Shown: in pieces, positions 1 to 9,381 of the stretch
Layout: every line of letters starts with the position of its first letter
How positions within the stretch are numbered: position 1 is the first letter of the stretch
Assembly (NCBI RefSeq): GCF_030268205.1
Contig: NZ_BSQF01000003.1
Coordinates: 274,566 to 338,565, forward strand
Reading direction: 5' to 3'
DNA: 64,000 nucleotides
Origin: Allomuricauda sp. NBRC 101325
Lineage (GTDB): Bacteria; Bacteroidota; Bacteroidia; Flavobacteriales; Flavobacteriaceae
The notes under the pieces: model-generated
Seen by the model: the letters and a program-made list of their open reading frames with translations, nothing else
What the model was told of the DNA's origin: nothing
The model's database searches: none
Made by a program: the position numbers and the translations under genes

Positions 1-1154
1 CCATCCATTCCCACATCGCTGTTCTCGGTTGGGCCAGGAATATCCACAAGTCCCAAAACATCCTCATCTTCAATTACAATTTCGTGCAAATTTGTATTAC
101 CCGTATTGGTTACCGTAAATTTGTATAGGATGCTGTCATCACATCCATCTTGATTGACATCTACAAAACCATCACTCACTTTAACCAAGCCAATACTTCC
201 ATTATCAATGCAACCGGGCTCGTCAACAGGGGTATTTGTAAAACCATCACTATTAAAATCACTATCATGGGAGAAATCAGATACTTGGGTAGCTGTCCCT
301 ATAATCTCGGCAGTAACAATGGCTTGGGTTTCCATATTTCCACCTATCATTAAATTAGTGTTTACGGGCCAATTAAAGGTGTAATTCCATGTCTCCCCTG
401 GGGATAATACACCAATTTCACCAATATCATCTCCTGCAACCGGACCAGGGATATTACCTTGATATACCACAGGAGATGTTACCACAATCTCATCCAAATC
501 AATGGTTCCCGTATTCTGAACGGTAATTTTATAGATAATGGTCTCTTTGCAACCATCCCCATTTATATCTACTAAGTCCCCGAAGTTGATAATGCCAATA
601 TTTGGCGTTTGACATGCAGTGAGATCAACCGTGGTCAAATCGTTTTCTAAGGGGCTGTTGTCATCTGACAAATCTTGAACACCCACCAATAGTTGATTCT
701 TTAGATTGGCATTGACTACTGCTTGATCTGATACTTCGCCATTAATAATGTCTTGTTCGGTTATAAAATAATTTTGGGTAACAATCCAAATCTCGTTGCT
801 ATCCAATTCATTATTTAGATTATCATCACCAGAAAATCCAGAGTTGATAATGCCCAAGTTAGGGTCATTGATAACCACATTTGCCAGAATTTCACCTGCG
901 GTACTTTGATTTTCGATAGTGAAGGTGTATTCAATAAATGCACATCCAACGTCAGTGCCAGATAAATTTCGACGGACTCCTGATTTAACCAAAGAAATTT
1001 GAGGAACATATGGGGCAACTTTGTCTTCGATTTTCAAGAACAAAGTATTATGTTCTTTAAATTTTCCAAAAAGACTAAGGGAACAAAAGGATATTAAAAG
1101 CAATAGAACCAAAAAAGCAATGGTCCTTTTATTGGGGAGTAGTTGTTTAAGCAT
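1..1154 (-). CDS. Partial surface protein with DUF11-like repeats
   Basis: The frame runs open from an ATG at 1154 to the left window edge (384 codons, no stop), so the C-terminal part is missing. Residues 10-30 form a hydrophobic signal or anchor segment. The rest is Asp/Asn-rich beta-sandwich-like sequence with a repeat: the pattern G-C-x4-I/L-Y-K/T-F/I-T-V/I-x-N recurs around Cys71, Cys202 and Cys338, a period of 131-136 residues. This is typical of DUF11/DUF7507-type conserved repeats in large exported flavobacterial proteins, which often end in a gliding-motility (type IX secretion) sorting domain; that end is not visible here. Role is probably cell-surface or adhesive, which is inference. 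It stands alone, in the same orientation as uvrA upstream of it. Confidence 0.75.
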   Translation of the reverse strand, partial: MLKQLLPNKRTIAFLVLLLLISFCSLSLFGKFKEHNTLFLKIEDKVAPYVPQISLVKSGVRRNLSGTDVGCAFIEYTFTIENQSTAGEILANVVINDPNLGIINSGFSGDDNLNNELDSNEIWIVTQNYFITEQDIINGEVSDQAVVNANLKNQLLVGVQDLSDDNSPLENDLTTVDLTACQTPNIGIINFGDLVDINGDGCKETIIYKITVQNTGTIDLDEIVVTSPVVYQGNIPGPVAGDDIGEIGVLSPGETWNYTFNWPVNTNLMIGGNMETQAIVTAEIIGTATQVSDFSHDSDFNSDGFTNTPVDEPGCIDNGSIGLVKVSDGFVDVNQDGCDDSILYKFTVTNTGNTNLHEIVIEDEDVLGLVDIPGPTENSDVGMD

Positions 1155-1325
1155 ACGTTAGTTTTTTGGTGTAGTCGGTCACTGTACACCAAATTGCTTA
1201 AATGATAAACTCAGTAAGATTTGGGAACAGCAATCAATCCATAAATATCGTTTTAAGGTAAATGCGGTGTTGCCACCAATTAACGGATAGGTAGTTTGAG
1301 TTGACGGTTCGCCGTTTTGGTTTGA

Positions 1326-1369
1326 CGAAAAAAATCAGGAAGCTATAATAATTTTAAAACTTCCTGATT
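1326..1369 (-). terminator. Probable uvrA terminator
   Basis: Inverted repeat AATCAGGAAG (1333-1342) / CTTCCTGATT (1360-1369) with a 17-nt loop. Read on the minus strand it is followed by a T-rich run (complement of 1327-1334), as expected for a Rho-independent terminator 70 bases past the uvrA stop. Confidence 0.6.
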
Positions 1370-1438
1370 ATTAGAGGTAATATCCTACAACATTGAAAAG
1401 GAGGATAATAAAAGGTAAATGAATTGTTATTGAGCTGC

Positions 1439-4216
1439 TTACAGCTTTGGTTTTAAATAGGTAACGGTATAAGAATCTTTATTTGATAGAATTTCTTCCG
1501 GAGTGCCTTCCACAACCAAATTACCACCGTTTTCCCCACCTTCAAGACCTAGGTCAATGATATAATCGGCGCATTTGATCAAGTCAATGTTATGCTCGAT
1601 TACGATTACGGAATGCCCTTTGTCTATCAACTCATCAAAAGATTTGAGCAGTTTTTTAATATCGTGAAAGTGAAGCCCCGTCGTTGGTTCATCAAAGATG
1701 AAAAGTGCCTTTTCCTTGGTATGGCCCTTTACTAGAAAAGAAGCCAATTTTATCCGTTGTGCCTCGCCACCAGAAAGGGTAGAGGAGGACTGCCCCAGGG
1801 TTACATACCCCAACCCAACATCTTGCAACGGTTGCAATTTGTTTACAATTTTGCTCTGTTTGAAGGTTTTGAAATGATCAATGGCATCATCAATGGTCAT
1901 ATTTAAAAGATCATCAATGTTTTTATCTTCAAACTTTACTTCAAGAATATCTTTTTTGAATCTTTTTCCGTTGCAAGCATCGCATTCCAAATGCACATCT
2001 GCCATAAACTGCATTTCTACAGTGATTTCCCCTTCACCCTTACATTTTTCACAGCGGCCACCATCTACGTTAAAGGAAAAATGCTTGGCTTGATACCCCC
2101 GAAGCTTACTTAATTTTTGAGTTGCGAACAAACTGCGAATATCGTCATAGGCCTTTATATAGGTAACCGGATTGGAACGGGAAGACCTTCCAATAGGATT
2201 TTGATCAACAAATTCCACATGTTTAATATGGGAGTATTTTCCTTCTATGGACGAAAACTGACCTGCTTTTTCCCCGTACCCTCCAATTTCCTTTAATATG
2301 GCCGGGTATAGAATTTTTTTGATGAGCGTACTTTTACCACTTCCCGAAACTCCCGTGACCACCGTAAGCATGTTCAAAGGAAAAGTAACATCAATATTTT
2401 TTAGGTTGTTCTCCCGCGCTCCCTTTATTTGAATATAGTGTTTGGAGTTCCTTCGTTCTTTTGGAACTTTAATTTCCATATTACCATTAAGGTAGGAGGC
2501 CGTTAATGAATCAGCATTTAAAATGGTTTCCCATGGGCCAGCGGCCACCACGTTTCCACCCAAAGTGCCTGCTTCCGGACCAATATCGATAATTTCGTCC
2601 GCAGCCTTCATGATGTCCTCGTCGTGTTCCACTACAATCACCGTGTTACCCAGATCGCGAAGGGATTTTAAAACTTCAATTAGATTTTCGGTATCCTTGG
2701 GGTGCAAACCAATGCTCGGCTCATCCAAAATATACATGGACCCCACCAAACTACTGCCCAATGAAGTGGCCAAATTGATGCGTTGACTTTCCCCTCCAGA
2801 AAGCGTGTTCGATTTTCGGTTCAGGGTGAGGTATCCCAAACCAACCTTGTCCAAAAACTCCAACCTGGTTGTAATTTCTTTCAGCAATCGGTTAGAAACC
2901 TGAGTATCATGTTCCGACAATTGCAATTCTTCGAAAAAGGGAATCAATTTTTTGATGGGAAGTTCAATCAAATCGGAAATGGATTTAGCGCCAACAGTTA
3001 CATAATTGGCTTCTTTGCGCAATCGCTTTCCTTTACAAACGGAGCATTTGGTTTTTCCGCGGTAGCGAGACAACATTACCCGATTCTGGATCTTATAACT
3101 TTTCTCTTCGAGCTGTTCAAAGAATTCATTGAGTCCAACAAAATGTTCGTTGCCCTCCCAAACCAATTGTTGTTGTGCTTCCGAAAGCTCGAACCACGGT
3201 TTGTGGATGGGAAAATCAAATTTGTAGGCCGAGTTCACCAATTGGTCCCGGTACCAGCCCATACTTTCGCCACGCCAAGGAAAAACAGCATTTTCATAAA
3301 CTGACAAAGCTGTGTTGGGAATTACCAAGTCCTCATCAATGCCGATCACATCGCCGTACCCCTCACACTTGGGACAGGCGCCGTAAGGATTATTAAAACT
3401 GAATAGATGCACATTGGGTTCCATGAACTTCATGCCATCCATTTCAAACTGGTTGCTAAAGGTCTTGGTTTCACTATTGGCCAAGTTCTCGATGGCACAA
3501 ACTCCTTTCCCTTCAAAAAAGGCATTGTCCACCGCATTGGCCAATCGGTTGTAGAAATCCTCATCATCTTTTACAATGATCCGATCCACCACCAAATCAA
3601 ATTCCCGACCAATATCTTCGGGAGCTTGATCTATCCGTAATACTTCACCTTTATATTTGATCCTGGCATAGCCTTGTTTAGAAAAAAGTTCCAACGACTT
3701 TAAAGGTTCCCTATCTTCTTTAATATGAACAGGAGCCAGCAGCAATAACTTTTCACCCTCTGGCAACTCCTTTATATAATTAATGACATCGGTTACCGAA
3801 TGCTTTTTTACTTCCTTGCCAGAAATGGGGGAGATGGTCTTCCCAACGCGGGCATACATTAATTTAAGGTAGTCGTAGATTTCTGTTGTAGTGCCCACCG
3901 TAGACCTTGGGTTGGTGGAATTGACTTTTTGTTCGATCGCAATGGCAGGAGCTATACCTTTAATATATTCAACCTTGGGTTTGTCCAGCTTGCCCAAAAA
4001 TTGTCTGGCATAGGAGGAAAGGCTCTCCACATACCTTCGTTGTCCTTCCGCATAGAGGGTGTCAAAAGCCAAACTGGATTTACCTGAACCCGATAAGCCC
4101 GTAATTACCACCAACTTATTTCGTGGGATTACCACATCAATATTTTTAAGGTTGTGCAACTTGGCACCTTTTATGATGATATTTTGCTTTGGATCAACGT
4201 TTATATTCACTGGCAT
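1439..4216 (-). CDS. uvrA: Excinuclease ABC subunit A
   Basis: UvrA, the damage-sensing ATPase of nucleotide excision repair, works as a dimer with UvrB. At 925 residues it has the usual length. It carries two ABC ATPase modules: Walker A GLSGSGKS at 40-47 and GVSGSGKST near 625, with signatures LSGGESQR near 473 and LSGGEAQR near 814. The C-terminal zinc module CEKC...CDAC is intact near 720-745. In the first zinc module only the second Cys pair (ACPKC) is seen; the region where the first CxxC pair should lie ([15 protein letters not shown]) has none. I believe this is common in Bacteroidota, but could not check. Start: [15 protein letters not shown] at 4216. The next gene upstream is divergent. 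Confidence 0.97.
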   Translation of the reverse strand: MPVNINVDPKQNIIIKGAKLHNLKNIDVVIPRNKLVVITGLSGSGKSSLAFDTLYAEGQRRYVESLSSYARQFLGKLDKPKVEYIKGIAPAIAIEQKVNSTNPRSTVGTTTEIYDYLKLMYARVGKTISPISGKEVKKHSVTDVINYIKELPEGEKLLLLAPVHIKEDREPLKSLELFSKQGYARIKYKGEVLRIDQAPEDIGREFDLVVDRIIVKDDEDFYNRLANAVDNAFFEGKGVCAIENLANSETKTFSNQFEMDGMKFMEPNVHLFSFNNPYGACPKCEGYGDVIGIDEDLVIPNTALSVYENAVFPWRGESMGWYRDQLVNSAYKFDFPIHKPWFELSEAQQQLVWEGNEHFVGLNEFFEQLEEKSYKIQNRVMLSRYRGKTKCSVCKGKRLRKEANYVTVGAKSISDLIELPIKKLIPFFEELQLSEHDTQVSNRLLKEITTRLEFLDKVGLGYLTLNRKSNTLSGGESQRINLATSLGSSLVGSMYILDEPSIGLHPKDTENLIEVLKSLRDLGNTVIVVEHDEDIMKAADEIIDIGPEAGTLGGNVVAAGPWETILNADSLTASYLNGNMEIKVPKERRNSKHYIQIKGARENNLKNIDVTFPLNMLTVVTGVSGSGKSTLIKKILYPAILKEIGGYGEKAGQFSSIEGKYSHIKHVEFVDQNPIGRSSRSNPVTYIKAYDDIRSLFATQKLSKLRGYQAKHFSFNVDGGRCEKCKGEGEITVEMQFMADVHLECDACNGKRFKKDILEVKFEDKNIDDLLNMTIDDAIDHFKTFKQSKIVNKLQPLQDVGLGYVTLGQSSSTLSGGEAQRIKLASFLVKGHTKEKALFIFDEPTTGLHFHDIKKLLKSFDELIDKGHSVIVIEHNIDLIKCADYIIDLGLEGGENGGNLVVEGTPEEILSNKDSYTVTYLKPKL

Positions 4217-4310
4217 ATGTTAAAATTACGGTCTCAAAGATACGATTCACAACACTTAATACGTATATTGCACCAGTTAACATATAAAAATCGACAACTC
4301 ACAACATAGA

Positions 4311-4342
4311 TTGTAGATCGCCTACCTATTTATCTATATTTG
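4311..4342 (+). promoter_or_regulatory. Predicted Bacteroidota-type promoter of the sigma factor gene
   Basis: TTG at 4311-4313, 21 bases, then TATATTTG at 4335-4342, which fits the Bacteroidota TTTG/TAnnTTTG pattern. It implies a leader of about 115-120 bases before the ATG at 4468. Confidence 0.5.
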
Positions 4343-4467
4343 AAGTGTAATTAAAATTCTGATAGGCCTATACAGCAATAATTACTTTTTACAGATTAAA
4401 AACTAATACCTAAAGTCTTTCTTGGAAAAGGAGAGGCTGTGATTTTAACCAAAAAAAAGTAATTTGT

Positions 4468-5049
4468 ATGGAACTACAGATTAATGACTCGATTTTAGTA
4501 AAGAATTACATCAACGGAGACGAAAAGGCTCTAGAAATTCTGATCAACAGACACAACCAACGAATCACCAGTTTTATTTACTCAAAGGTTTTGGACCGCG
4601 ATGTTGCAGAGGACATCTTCCAAGATACCTTTATTAAGGTGATCAAAACCCTAAAAAGAGGATCGTACAGCGAGGAAGGTAAATTTTTACCTTGGGTAAT
4701 GCGTATCGCACACAACCTGATCATCGACCACTTTAGAAAAAACAAAAGAATGCCCAAGTTCGAGGGTAGCGATGATTTCAATATTTTCTCCGTAATCCAT
4801 GATGACAAGCTAAATATTGAAAAACAGATCATAAAAGATCAGATTGAAAGTGATCTTACGCTATTAATCGATGAATTGCCGGATGATCAAAGAGAAGTGT
4901 TGATCATGCGTATCTACAAAGACATGAGTTTCAAGGAAATCTCCGAAAACACTGGGGTTAGCATTAATACAGCTTTGGGAAGAATGCGATATGCACTGAT
5001 CAATTTGAGAAAAATCGTTGATCGCAAGAATATCGTTTTAACGAATTAA
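4468..5049 (+). CDS. ECF-type RNA polymerase sigma factor
   Basis: A 193-residue sigma-70 family factor with only regions 2 and 4, the ECF layout. Region 2 spans about 20-95, with the AEDIFQDTFIKVIKTL segment and the WVMRIAHNLIIDHFRK stretch involved in -10 recognition. Region 4 (about 130-185) includes ELPDDQREVLIMR and the helix-turn-helix FKEISENTGVSINTALGRMR. No FecR-like or zinc anti-sigma gene lies next to it; a 47-residue ORF follows after 75 bases and might be co-transcribed. What it responds to cannot be read from sequence. Its long leader (see promoter at 4311) leaves room for post-transcriptional control. Confidence 0.93.
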   Translation: MELQINDSILVKNYINGDEKALEILINRHNQRITSFIYSKVLDRDVAEDIFQDTFIKVIKTLKRGSYSEEGKFLPWVMRIAHNLIIDHFRKNKRMPKFEGSDDFNIFSVIHDDKLNIEKQIIKDQIESDLTLLIDELPDDQREVLIMRIYKDMSFKEISENTGVSINTALGRMRYALINLRKIVDRKNIVLTN

Positions 5050-5124
5050 TCGGGCATTATATCGAAGCCTGCAATATTTCCAAACTAGCGGCGTTATCTA
5101 ATTGTAACATTTTTACGCTAGAAT

Positions 5125-5268
5125 ATGGAAAACATTTACTCTGAAGAACAAAAATCCGTGAAAACGGTACAAGCAAGTAAGAGAACAATTGACTTCTTAC
5201 TTAGCTATTCGAAATCGATTCATGTAGTTGACTACAAAAAACATCAGTTTGAAGTAACATTAAATTAA
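5125..5268 (+). CDS. Small protein downstream of sigma factor
   Basis: ATG at 5125 to TAA at 5268, 47 residues, starting MENIYSEEQKSVKTV and ending HQFEVTLN. It is charged and probably helical with no membrane segment. It sits between the sigma factor stop and a strong terminator at 5289-5313, so it is likely the last gene of that transcript. I do not recognise a family. It could be a small partner of the sigma factor, but that is a guess from position only. Confidence 0.6.
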   Translation: MENIYSEEQKSVKTVQASKRTIDFLLSYSKSIHVVDYKKHQFEVTLN

Positions 5269-5288
5269 TTTAAGGGTCAAACTGACAG

Positions 5289-5313
5289 AAAGAGCCGCAA
5301 TTAGCGGCTCTTT
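5289..5313 (+). terminator. Strong terminator after sigma operon
   Basis: Stem AAAGAGCCGC (5289-5298), loop AATTA, GCGGCTCTTT (5304-5313), then TTGTTTTT. A run of T/A on both sides makes it potentially bidirectional. The right arm covers the stop codon and last codons of the convergent nth gene, so one hairpin serves both genes. Confidence 0.85.
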
Positions 5314-5963
5314 TTGTTTTTATAGTATTCGTCGATCACCGTTTTTCTTCCAATGGTCTTGGTAATGATGTCCTTGTCCAGATCCCAGCCCCGTGCAGGT
5401 GAATATTCTCGCCCGTACCAAATAATTTGAAGGTGCAAGCGGTTCCACAGCTCTTTAGGAAACAATCTTTTGGCATCCCGTTCGGTCTGTACCACATTTT
5501 TGCCATTACTAAAACCCCAACGGTACATAAGTCTGTGAATATGGGTATCCACGGGAAAAGCTGGAATTCCAAATGCCTGGGAAACCACTACGCTGGCAGT
5601 TTTATGGCCTACGGCGGGCAGTTCCTCCAAAAGTGCAATGTCCCTAGGGACTTCGCCATTGTATTTTTCAATCAGAATTTTGGACAGACCGTAAATGCCC
5701 TTGGCCTTCATGGGAGATAGGCCAACAGGTTTAATGATCTCACGGATCTCTTCTTCCGAAAGTTTTACCATATCGAATGGATTGTCCGCTTTGGCAAAAA
5801 GTAGGGGCGTAATCTGGTTCACCCGAACATCGGTACTTTGGGCCGACATCAATACCGCGATCAACAAGGTATAAGGGTCTTTATGATCTAACGGAATGGG
5901 AATGGTCGGATATAGTTCATCCAAGGTTTTTATGGTAAAATCAACCTTTTCTTGTTTGGTCAT
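5301..5963 (-). CDS. nth: Endonuclease III, without Fe-S cluster
   Basis: Bifunctional DNA glycosylase/AP lyase of base excision repair acting on oxidised pyrimidines. The 220-residue protein keeps the helix-hairpin-helix ELPAVGHKTAS (114-124) with catalytic Lys121, and the active Asp139 in FPVDTHIHRL. The C-terminal loop that normally binds a [4Fe-4S] cluster through four cysteines is replaced by IIWYGREYSPARGWDLDKD; the whole protein contains no cysteine. The fold motifs are intact, so it is likely active. It is divergent from bcp (55 bases between the starts) and shares a terminator with the sigma operon. Confidence 0.95.
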   Translation of the reverse strand: MTKQEKVDFTIKTLDELYPTIPIPLDHKDPYTLLIAVLMSAQSTDVRVNQITPLLFAKADNPFDMVKLSEEEIREIIKPVGLSPMKAKGIYGLSKILIEKYNGEVPRDIALLEELPAVGHKTASVVVSQAFGIPAFPVDTHIHRLMYRWGFSNGKNVVQTERDAKRLFPKELWNRLHLQIIWYGREYSPARGWDLDKDIITKTIGRKTVIDEYYKNKKSR

Positions 5964-6018
5964 ATTTGTTTAACTTTACATATCATTCCATTAAACAATA
6001 ATTTAAAGAAACAATACT

Positions 6019-6474
6019 ATGAACATATTAAAAGTTGGGGATAAAGTACCTGAATTTTCCGCAAAAGACCAAGACGGGAACACCATTAATCTCAGTGATT
6101 ATAAAGGAAAGAAACTGGTGGTCTTCTTTTATCCCAAAGCCAATACGCCCGGATGTACGGCCGAAGCCTGTAATTTGCGCGATAACTATGCCGAACTGCA
6201 AGCCCAAGGGTTTGAAATTTTGGGGGTAAGTGCCGATTCCGAGAAAAAACAATCCAATTTTAGGGATAAATTCGAGTTCCAATACCCATTATTGGCTGAT
6301 GAGGACCACACCGTGATCAATACCTTCGGGGTTTGGGGTCCTAAAAAATTTATGGGAAAAGAATACGATGGAATCCACAGAACCACATTTGTTATCGATG
6401 GTAATGGAGTAGTGGAAAAAGTAATCGATAAGGTAAATACCAAAGATCACGCAGCGCAGTTGTTGGATGGGTAA
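6019..6474 (+). CDS. bcp: Thioredoxin-dependent peroxiredoxin, BCP type
   Basis: Reduces hydrogen peroxide and organic peroxides in the cytoplasm using thioredoxin. The 151-residue sequence has the AhpC/TSA thioredoxin fold with FFYPKANTPGCTAEAC: peroxidatic Cys46 and resolving Cys51, the close spacing of the atypical 2-Cys BCP group. Start ATG at 6019 follows an A-rich leader typical of this organism. It is transcribed away from nth. A TAACTTTA box (one mismatch to TAnnTTTG) lies just inside the intergenic gap. Downstream it runs into the first repeat field without an obvious terminator. Confidence 0.95.
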   Translation: MNILKVGDKVPEFSAKDQDGNTINLSDYKGKKLVVFFYPKANTPGCTAEACNLRDNYAELQAQGFEILGVSADSEKKQSNFRDKFEFQYPLLADEDHTVINTFGVWGPKKFMGKEYDGIHRTTFVIDGNGVVEKVIDKVNTKDHAAQLLDG

Positions 6475-6846
6475 AGGGTTAAGGGTTAAGGGTTTAAAGT
6501 TATAAGCTCTAAGTTTTAAGTTGCAGGTTGTCATTTCGACAGAGCATAGCGACGAGAAATCTCATTGTGGGAAAAGTTAAAAGTTGAAATTTGGTGTCAT
6601 TTCGAGCGAAGTCGAGAAATCTTTTTCAATGAACAATTCACAATTATCAATAACCAATTTTCAATTACTGACTCCCGATTCCTAACTACAAACATCTAAA
6701 AATCAAACCATCGAACAATCCAATAATCCAGTTGTAAACTCTAAGTTTTAAGTGCAGGTTGTCATTTCGACAGAGCATAGCGACGAGAAATCTCACTATT
6801 TGGGAAGTTGAAAAGTGAAAAGTGAAAAATGGAAAGTTGAAAAGAA

Positions 6847-6941
6847 GCAGGGACCCTGAGCGAAGTCGAAGGGGCAATTATCAATAGGTAATGAGTTTAA
6901 AGTTGAAAATGAAAAAGGTTCCTAAACGGTGGTTCCTGAGC
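6847..6941. repeat. 95-bp block, copy 1
   Basis: 6847-6941 is identical base for base to 9287-9381 (offset 2440). It starts GCAGGGACCCTGAGCGAAG and ends GGTTCCTGAGC. The sequence on its left, with the tcatttcgac module and gtgaaaa-type runs, is also similar in the two copies. The pair flanks the DUF285 lipoprotein gene in direct orientation. Confidence 0.9.
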
Positions 6942-7205
6942 GGTGGTTCCTGAGCGTAGTCGAAGGAAGACGAAGGAAGTCTAAGGAATTACCAAATTGT
7001 AAGTGCTAAGTTTTTAGTGTTGAGTACGAACAACCATTAACCTTTAACGAAAAACGAATGAACCAGTTGTAAGCTCTAAGTTTTAAGTTGCAGGTTGTCA
7101 TTTTGACAGAGCGACCGCCTGCGGCTGGCAGTAAGCGACGAGAAAACTCAATCCGTAATTAACAATGAACAGTATTCAATAATCAATTACTGCTTACTGG
7201 CCACC

Positions 7206-7248
7206 AACTACTAACTACTAACTACTAACTACTAACTACTAACTACTA
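7206..7248. repeat. 7-bp microsatellite (aactact)n
   Basis: Six tandem copies of AACTACT in non-coding DNA. Too short and too low in complexity to be a CRISPR. Confidence 0.85.
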
Positions 7249-7386
7249 TCCACCAATCCCTAACCATCCAAAACTCCAAAAATCTAACATCTAATATCTC
7301 AACTCTCATATCTATAAAAAAAAGCCACCGGAAACCTGAAAGTAACCAGTGACTTTACTATGATGAAGTGTTTGGGATAATTTATA

Positions 7387-8871
7387 CTATGGGCAGTTTA
7401 TACCGTTTGTATATGAAAAAGTCCAATTATTAGGCGCTGACTGCAAAATATCTACAGCATCGAATGATTCTTGGGTCAGACAAAAATCAACATTGTCGCA
7501 CCCAAGTTCAACGCCGGGCTGTACCACCTGTTTTGACCAACCAATTAAGGTATTGGCAAAGTTGGCTGGCGACATTGCAGAATTTTTTAGCATATTTGTC
7601 ATATCTGTAACACTGCCAATAGTCCAGTCTCCAAGATCCTGGTTAAAACTAGCAGCATTACTGAACATACCGGACATATCCTCCACCTTGCTCACATTCC
7701 ATCCGCTAAGATCCCCATTAAATTTTGTTGAACCGAACATTGCTGACATATCGGTTATATTGCTTACATCCCACTGACCAATAGCATTGGCAGCCTCTGC
7801 ATCAAAACTTGCTATTCCGCCAAACATACTAGCTAAAGAGGTTGTTTGTGACAAATTGGGTGCATCAGTGGCATTGTACTTCATTCCAATGGCCAATGTA
7901 AATGCATCGCTCAAACTTTTCCATTCGATTGCGCCCCATTGATCCATACTTTTTAAACTGATTCTGGTTGAAAACGGAACATTTTCGTACATCACAAAAG
8001 TTGGGAACTCGCCCTGTAAGGCCACGGTACGTTCCCCTGCAGTGGCATACATATGCGTTGGTTGGGCATCATCCACTGCCAACGTAATGTTCTCAATGGT
8101 GCCATCGCCCCAGTCTATGGTAAAATCGTATTCATATTCAACTAAAGTACCCAAGACTAATTCAAAACCATCTTCGGGTATGTTCCAAGTGGTAATAAAG
8201 GAGTCGGCACTGGCGGCCAGTTCACCGGGCTCTATAATGTTGGTAACGGTAATGGTCACGTCTGCAGTTGTAATATCCTGCCCATCGCTTACGCTCACTT
8301 TGATCACGTATTGCTTGGTACCTTCATAATCAAGGCTCATGCCTTCGGCCAAGCTAATTTCACCAAGTTCATTGATCACGAACAGGTTATCGGTAGTATT
8401 GGTAACGATTTCAAAAATAAGGTTTGCTCCATTGCCATCTGGATCATTGGCCGTTACCGTACCAATTACCTCTGCATCGGTAATGTTCTCCGGTTTTTCA
8501 AAGTCCAAACTGCCTGTGCCAAATACAGGAGCTAGGTTCTTGGTTTCGGTTACGGTAAAGGTATCCCCAGTTGCGGTTTTCCCACCAACGGTAACGGAGA
8601 CCTTTCCATTGGTTGCACCTGCGGGTACCGTTACCACCAGTGTAGTGGCCGTTGCACTGGAAATTGTTGCTGTTGCCGTTCCAATTTTTACAGTGTTCTC
8701 GGCTGCCGTGGCACTAAAGTTTTGCCCTTCAATGGTAACCACTGTACCTACAGGCCCCGAAGGTGGGCTAAATTTTGTGATTTTTGGTGTCAATGCATTT
8801 GGGGAGTCATCGTCCTTGCTACAGGACCAGACCAAAGCAAGGGCCATTAGGGCCAAGGCAAGGTATTTTTT
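7387..8871 (-). CDS. Surface lipoprotein with IPT/TIG, cadherin-like and DUF285 repeats
   Basis: I start it at the ATG at 8871 (MKKYLALALM), giving 494 residues; an ATG 10 codons upstream precedes no better signal. The lipobox LVWSC makes Cys18 the lipidated residue, followed by SKDDDS, a Bacteroidota surface-export-like tag. Domains in order: IPT/TIG (about 25-110, PKITKFSPPSGPVGTVVTI), cadherin-like (about 115-215), a PKD-like strand with DWGDGT, and C-terminal DUF285/BspA-type repeats (about 345-450: FDAEAANAIGQWDVSNITDM, then FNGDLSGWNVSKVEDMSGMF, then FNQDLGDWTIGSVTDMTNML). Such proteins sit on the outer membrane and are thought to bind surfaces or host/other cells. It is a single-gene unit between two repeat fields that share a 95-bp duplicate. 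Confidence 0.88.
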   Translation of the reverse strand, partial: KKYLALALMALALVWSCSKDDDSPNALTPKITKFSPPSGPVGTVVTIEGQNFSATAAENTVKIGTATATISSATATTLVVTVPAGATNGKVSVTVGGKTATGDTFTVTETKNLAPVFGTGSLDFEKPENITDAEVIGTVTANDPDGNGANLIFEIVTNTTDNLFVINELGEISLAEGMSLDYEGTKQYVIKVSVSDGQDITTADVTITVTNIIEPGELAASADSFITTWNIPEDGFELVLGTLVEYEYDFTIDWGDGTIENITLAVDDAQPTHMYATAGERTVALQGEFPTFVMYENVPFSTRISLKSMDQWGAIEWKSLSDAFTLAIGMKYNATDAPNLSQTTSLASMFGGIASFDAEAANAIGQWDVSNITDMSAMFGSTKFNGDLSGWNVSKVEDMSGMFSNAASFNQDLGDWTIGSVTDMTNMLKNSAMSPANFANTLIGWSKQVVQPGVELGCDNVDFCLTQESFDAVDILQSAPNNWTFSYTNGINCP

Positions 8872-9226
8872 CATGTGTGTTAATTTTTTCAAATGTTCCA
8901 TAACAATGTTTTATTACGATTATCCATGCAAATTCTTGCTTTTAGCTTTGCTATTGGGTCACGATCTTACCAATGCCCCTTTTGGGTTGATGGATGATGG
9001 GTTTCGGTTGACGGGGATGGACAATAAACTGTGAACAATGAACAGTGAACAATGAATAATTAGCAATGAGGTGAAGGGGGAAAAGTTAAATGTTAAAAGT
9101 TAAAAGTGGAAAGTAAAAAGGTTGAAAGCTTTAAGCTGTATGCTGTAAGCTCTAAGTGTTAAGTTTTAAGTTGCAGGTTGTCATTTCGACAGAGCATAGC
9201 GACGAGAAATCTCACTATTTGGGAAA

Positions 9227-9275
9227 GTGAAAAGTGAAAAGTGAAAAGTGAAAAGTGAAAAGTGAAAAGTGAAAA
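9227..9275. repeat. 7-bp microsatellite (gtgaaaa)7
   Basis: Seven perfect tandem GTGAAAA units. Its counterpart left of 6847 is shorter and impure, so this tract differs in length between the two otherwise matching repeat blocks. Confidence 0.9.
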
Positions 9276-9286
9276 GTTGAAAAGAG

Positions 9287-9381
9287 GCAGGGACCCTGAG
9301 CGAAGTCGAAGGGGCAATTATCAATAGGTAATGAGTTTAAAGTTGAAAATGAAAAAGGTTCCTAAACGGTGGTTCCTGAGC
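9287..9381. repeat. 95-bp block, copy 2
   Basis: Identical to 6847-6941, same orientation. See the entry for copy 1. Confidence 0.9.

Larger units (their letters stand above)
6475..7330. repeat. Intergenic repeat field 1
   Basis: About 860 bases with no convincing gene. It is built of recurring modules: 'agctctaagttttaagttgc', then tcatttcgacagagc / gcgacgagaaatctc (6531-6563, 6761-6794, and a variant at 7097-7144 with a GCCTGCGGC insertion), ttcgagcgaagtcgagaaa (6601-6619), cctgagcgaagtcgaag, and strings such as 'aacaattcacaattatcaat'. Several modules recur in the fields at 9.0, 12.7 and 17.6 kb. The tcatttcg...cgagaaatc modules are imperfect palindromes. Origin unknown; probably mobile-repeat-like or slippage-generated non-coding DNA. 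Confidence 0.8.

Noticed and set aside
815..1018. 67-codon minus-strand frame
   Set aside because: Out of frame inside the larger open surface-protein gene that runs off the left edge.
2783..3304. 173-codon plus-strand frame opposite uvrA
   Set aside because: Lies wholly within uvrA on the other strand and encodes no recognisable motif; a shadow of the uvrA codons.
7200..7260. Possible CRISPR-like array
   Set aside because: Tandem 7-mers without spacers and no cas genes nearby; a microsatellite.
8339..9034. 231-codon plus-strand frame opposite the DUF285 lipoprotein
   Set aside because: Antisense of a Thr/Val/Gly-rich repeat gene, which often leaves long open antisense frames; it runs out into repeat DNA.
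9181..9213. Treating single tcatttcgac...gaaatctc modules as promoters or terminators
   Set aside because: They occur many times in either orientation and not at consistent positions relative to genes, so they are better described as dispersed repeats.
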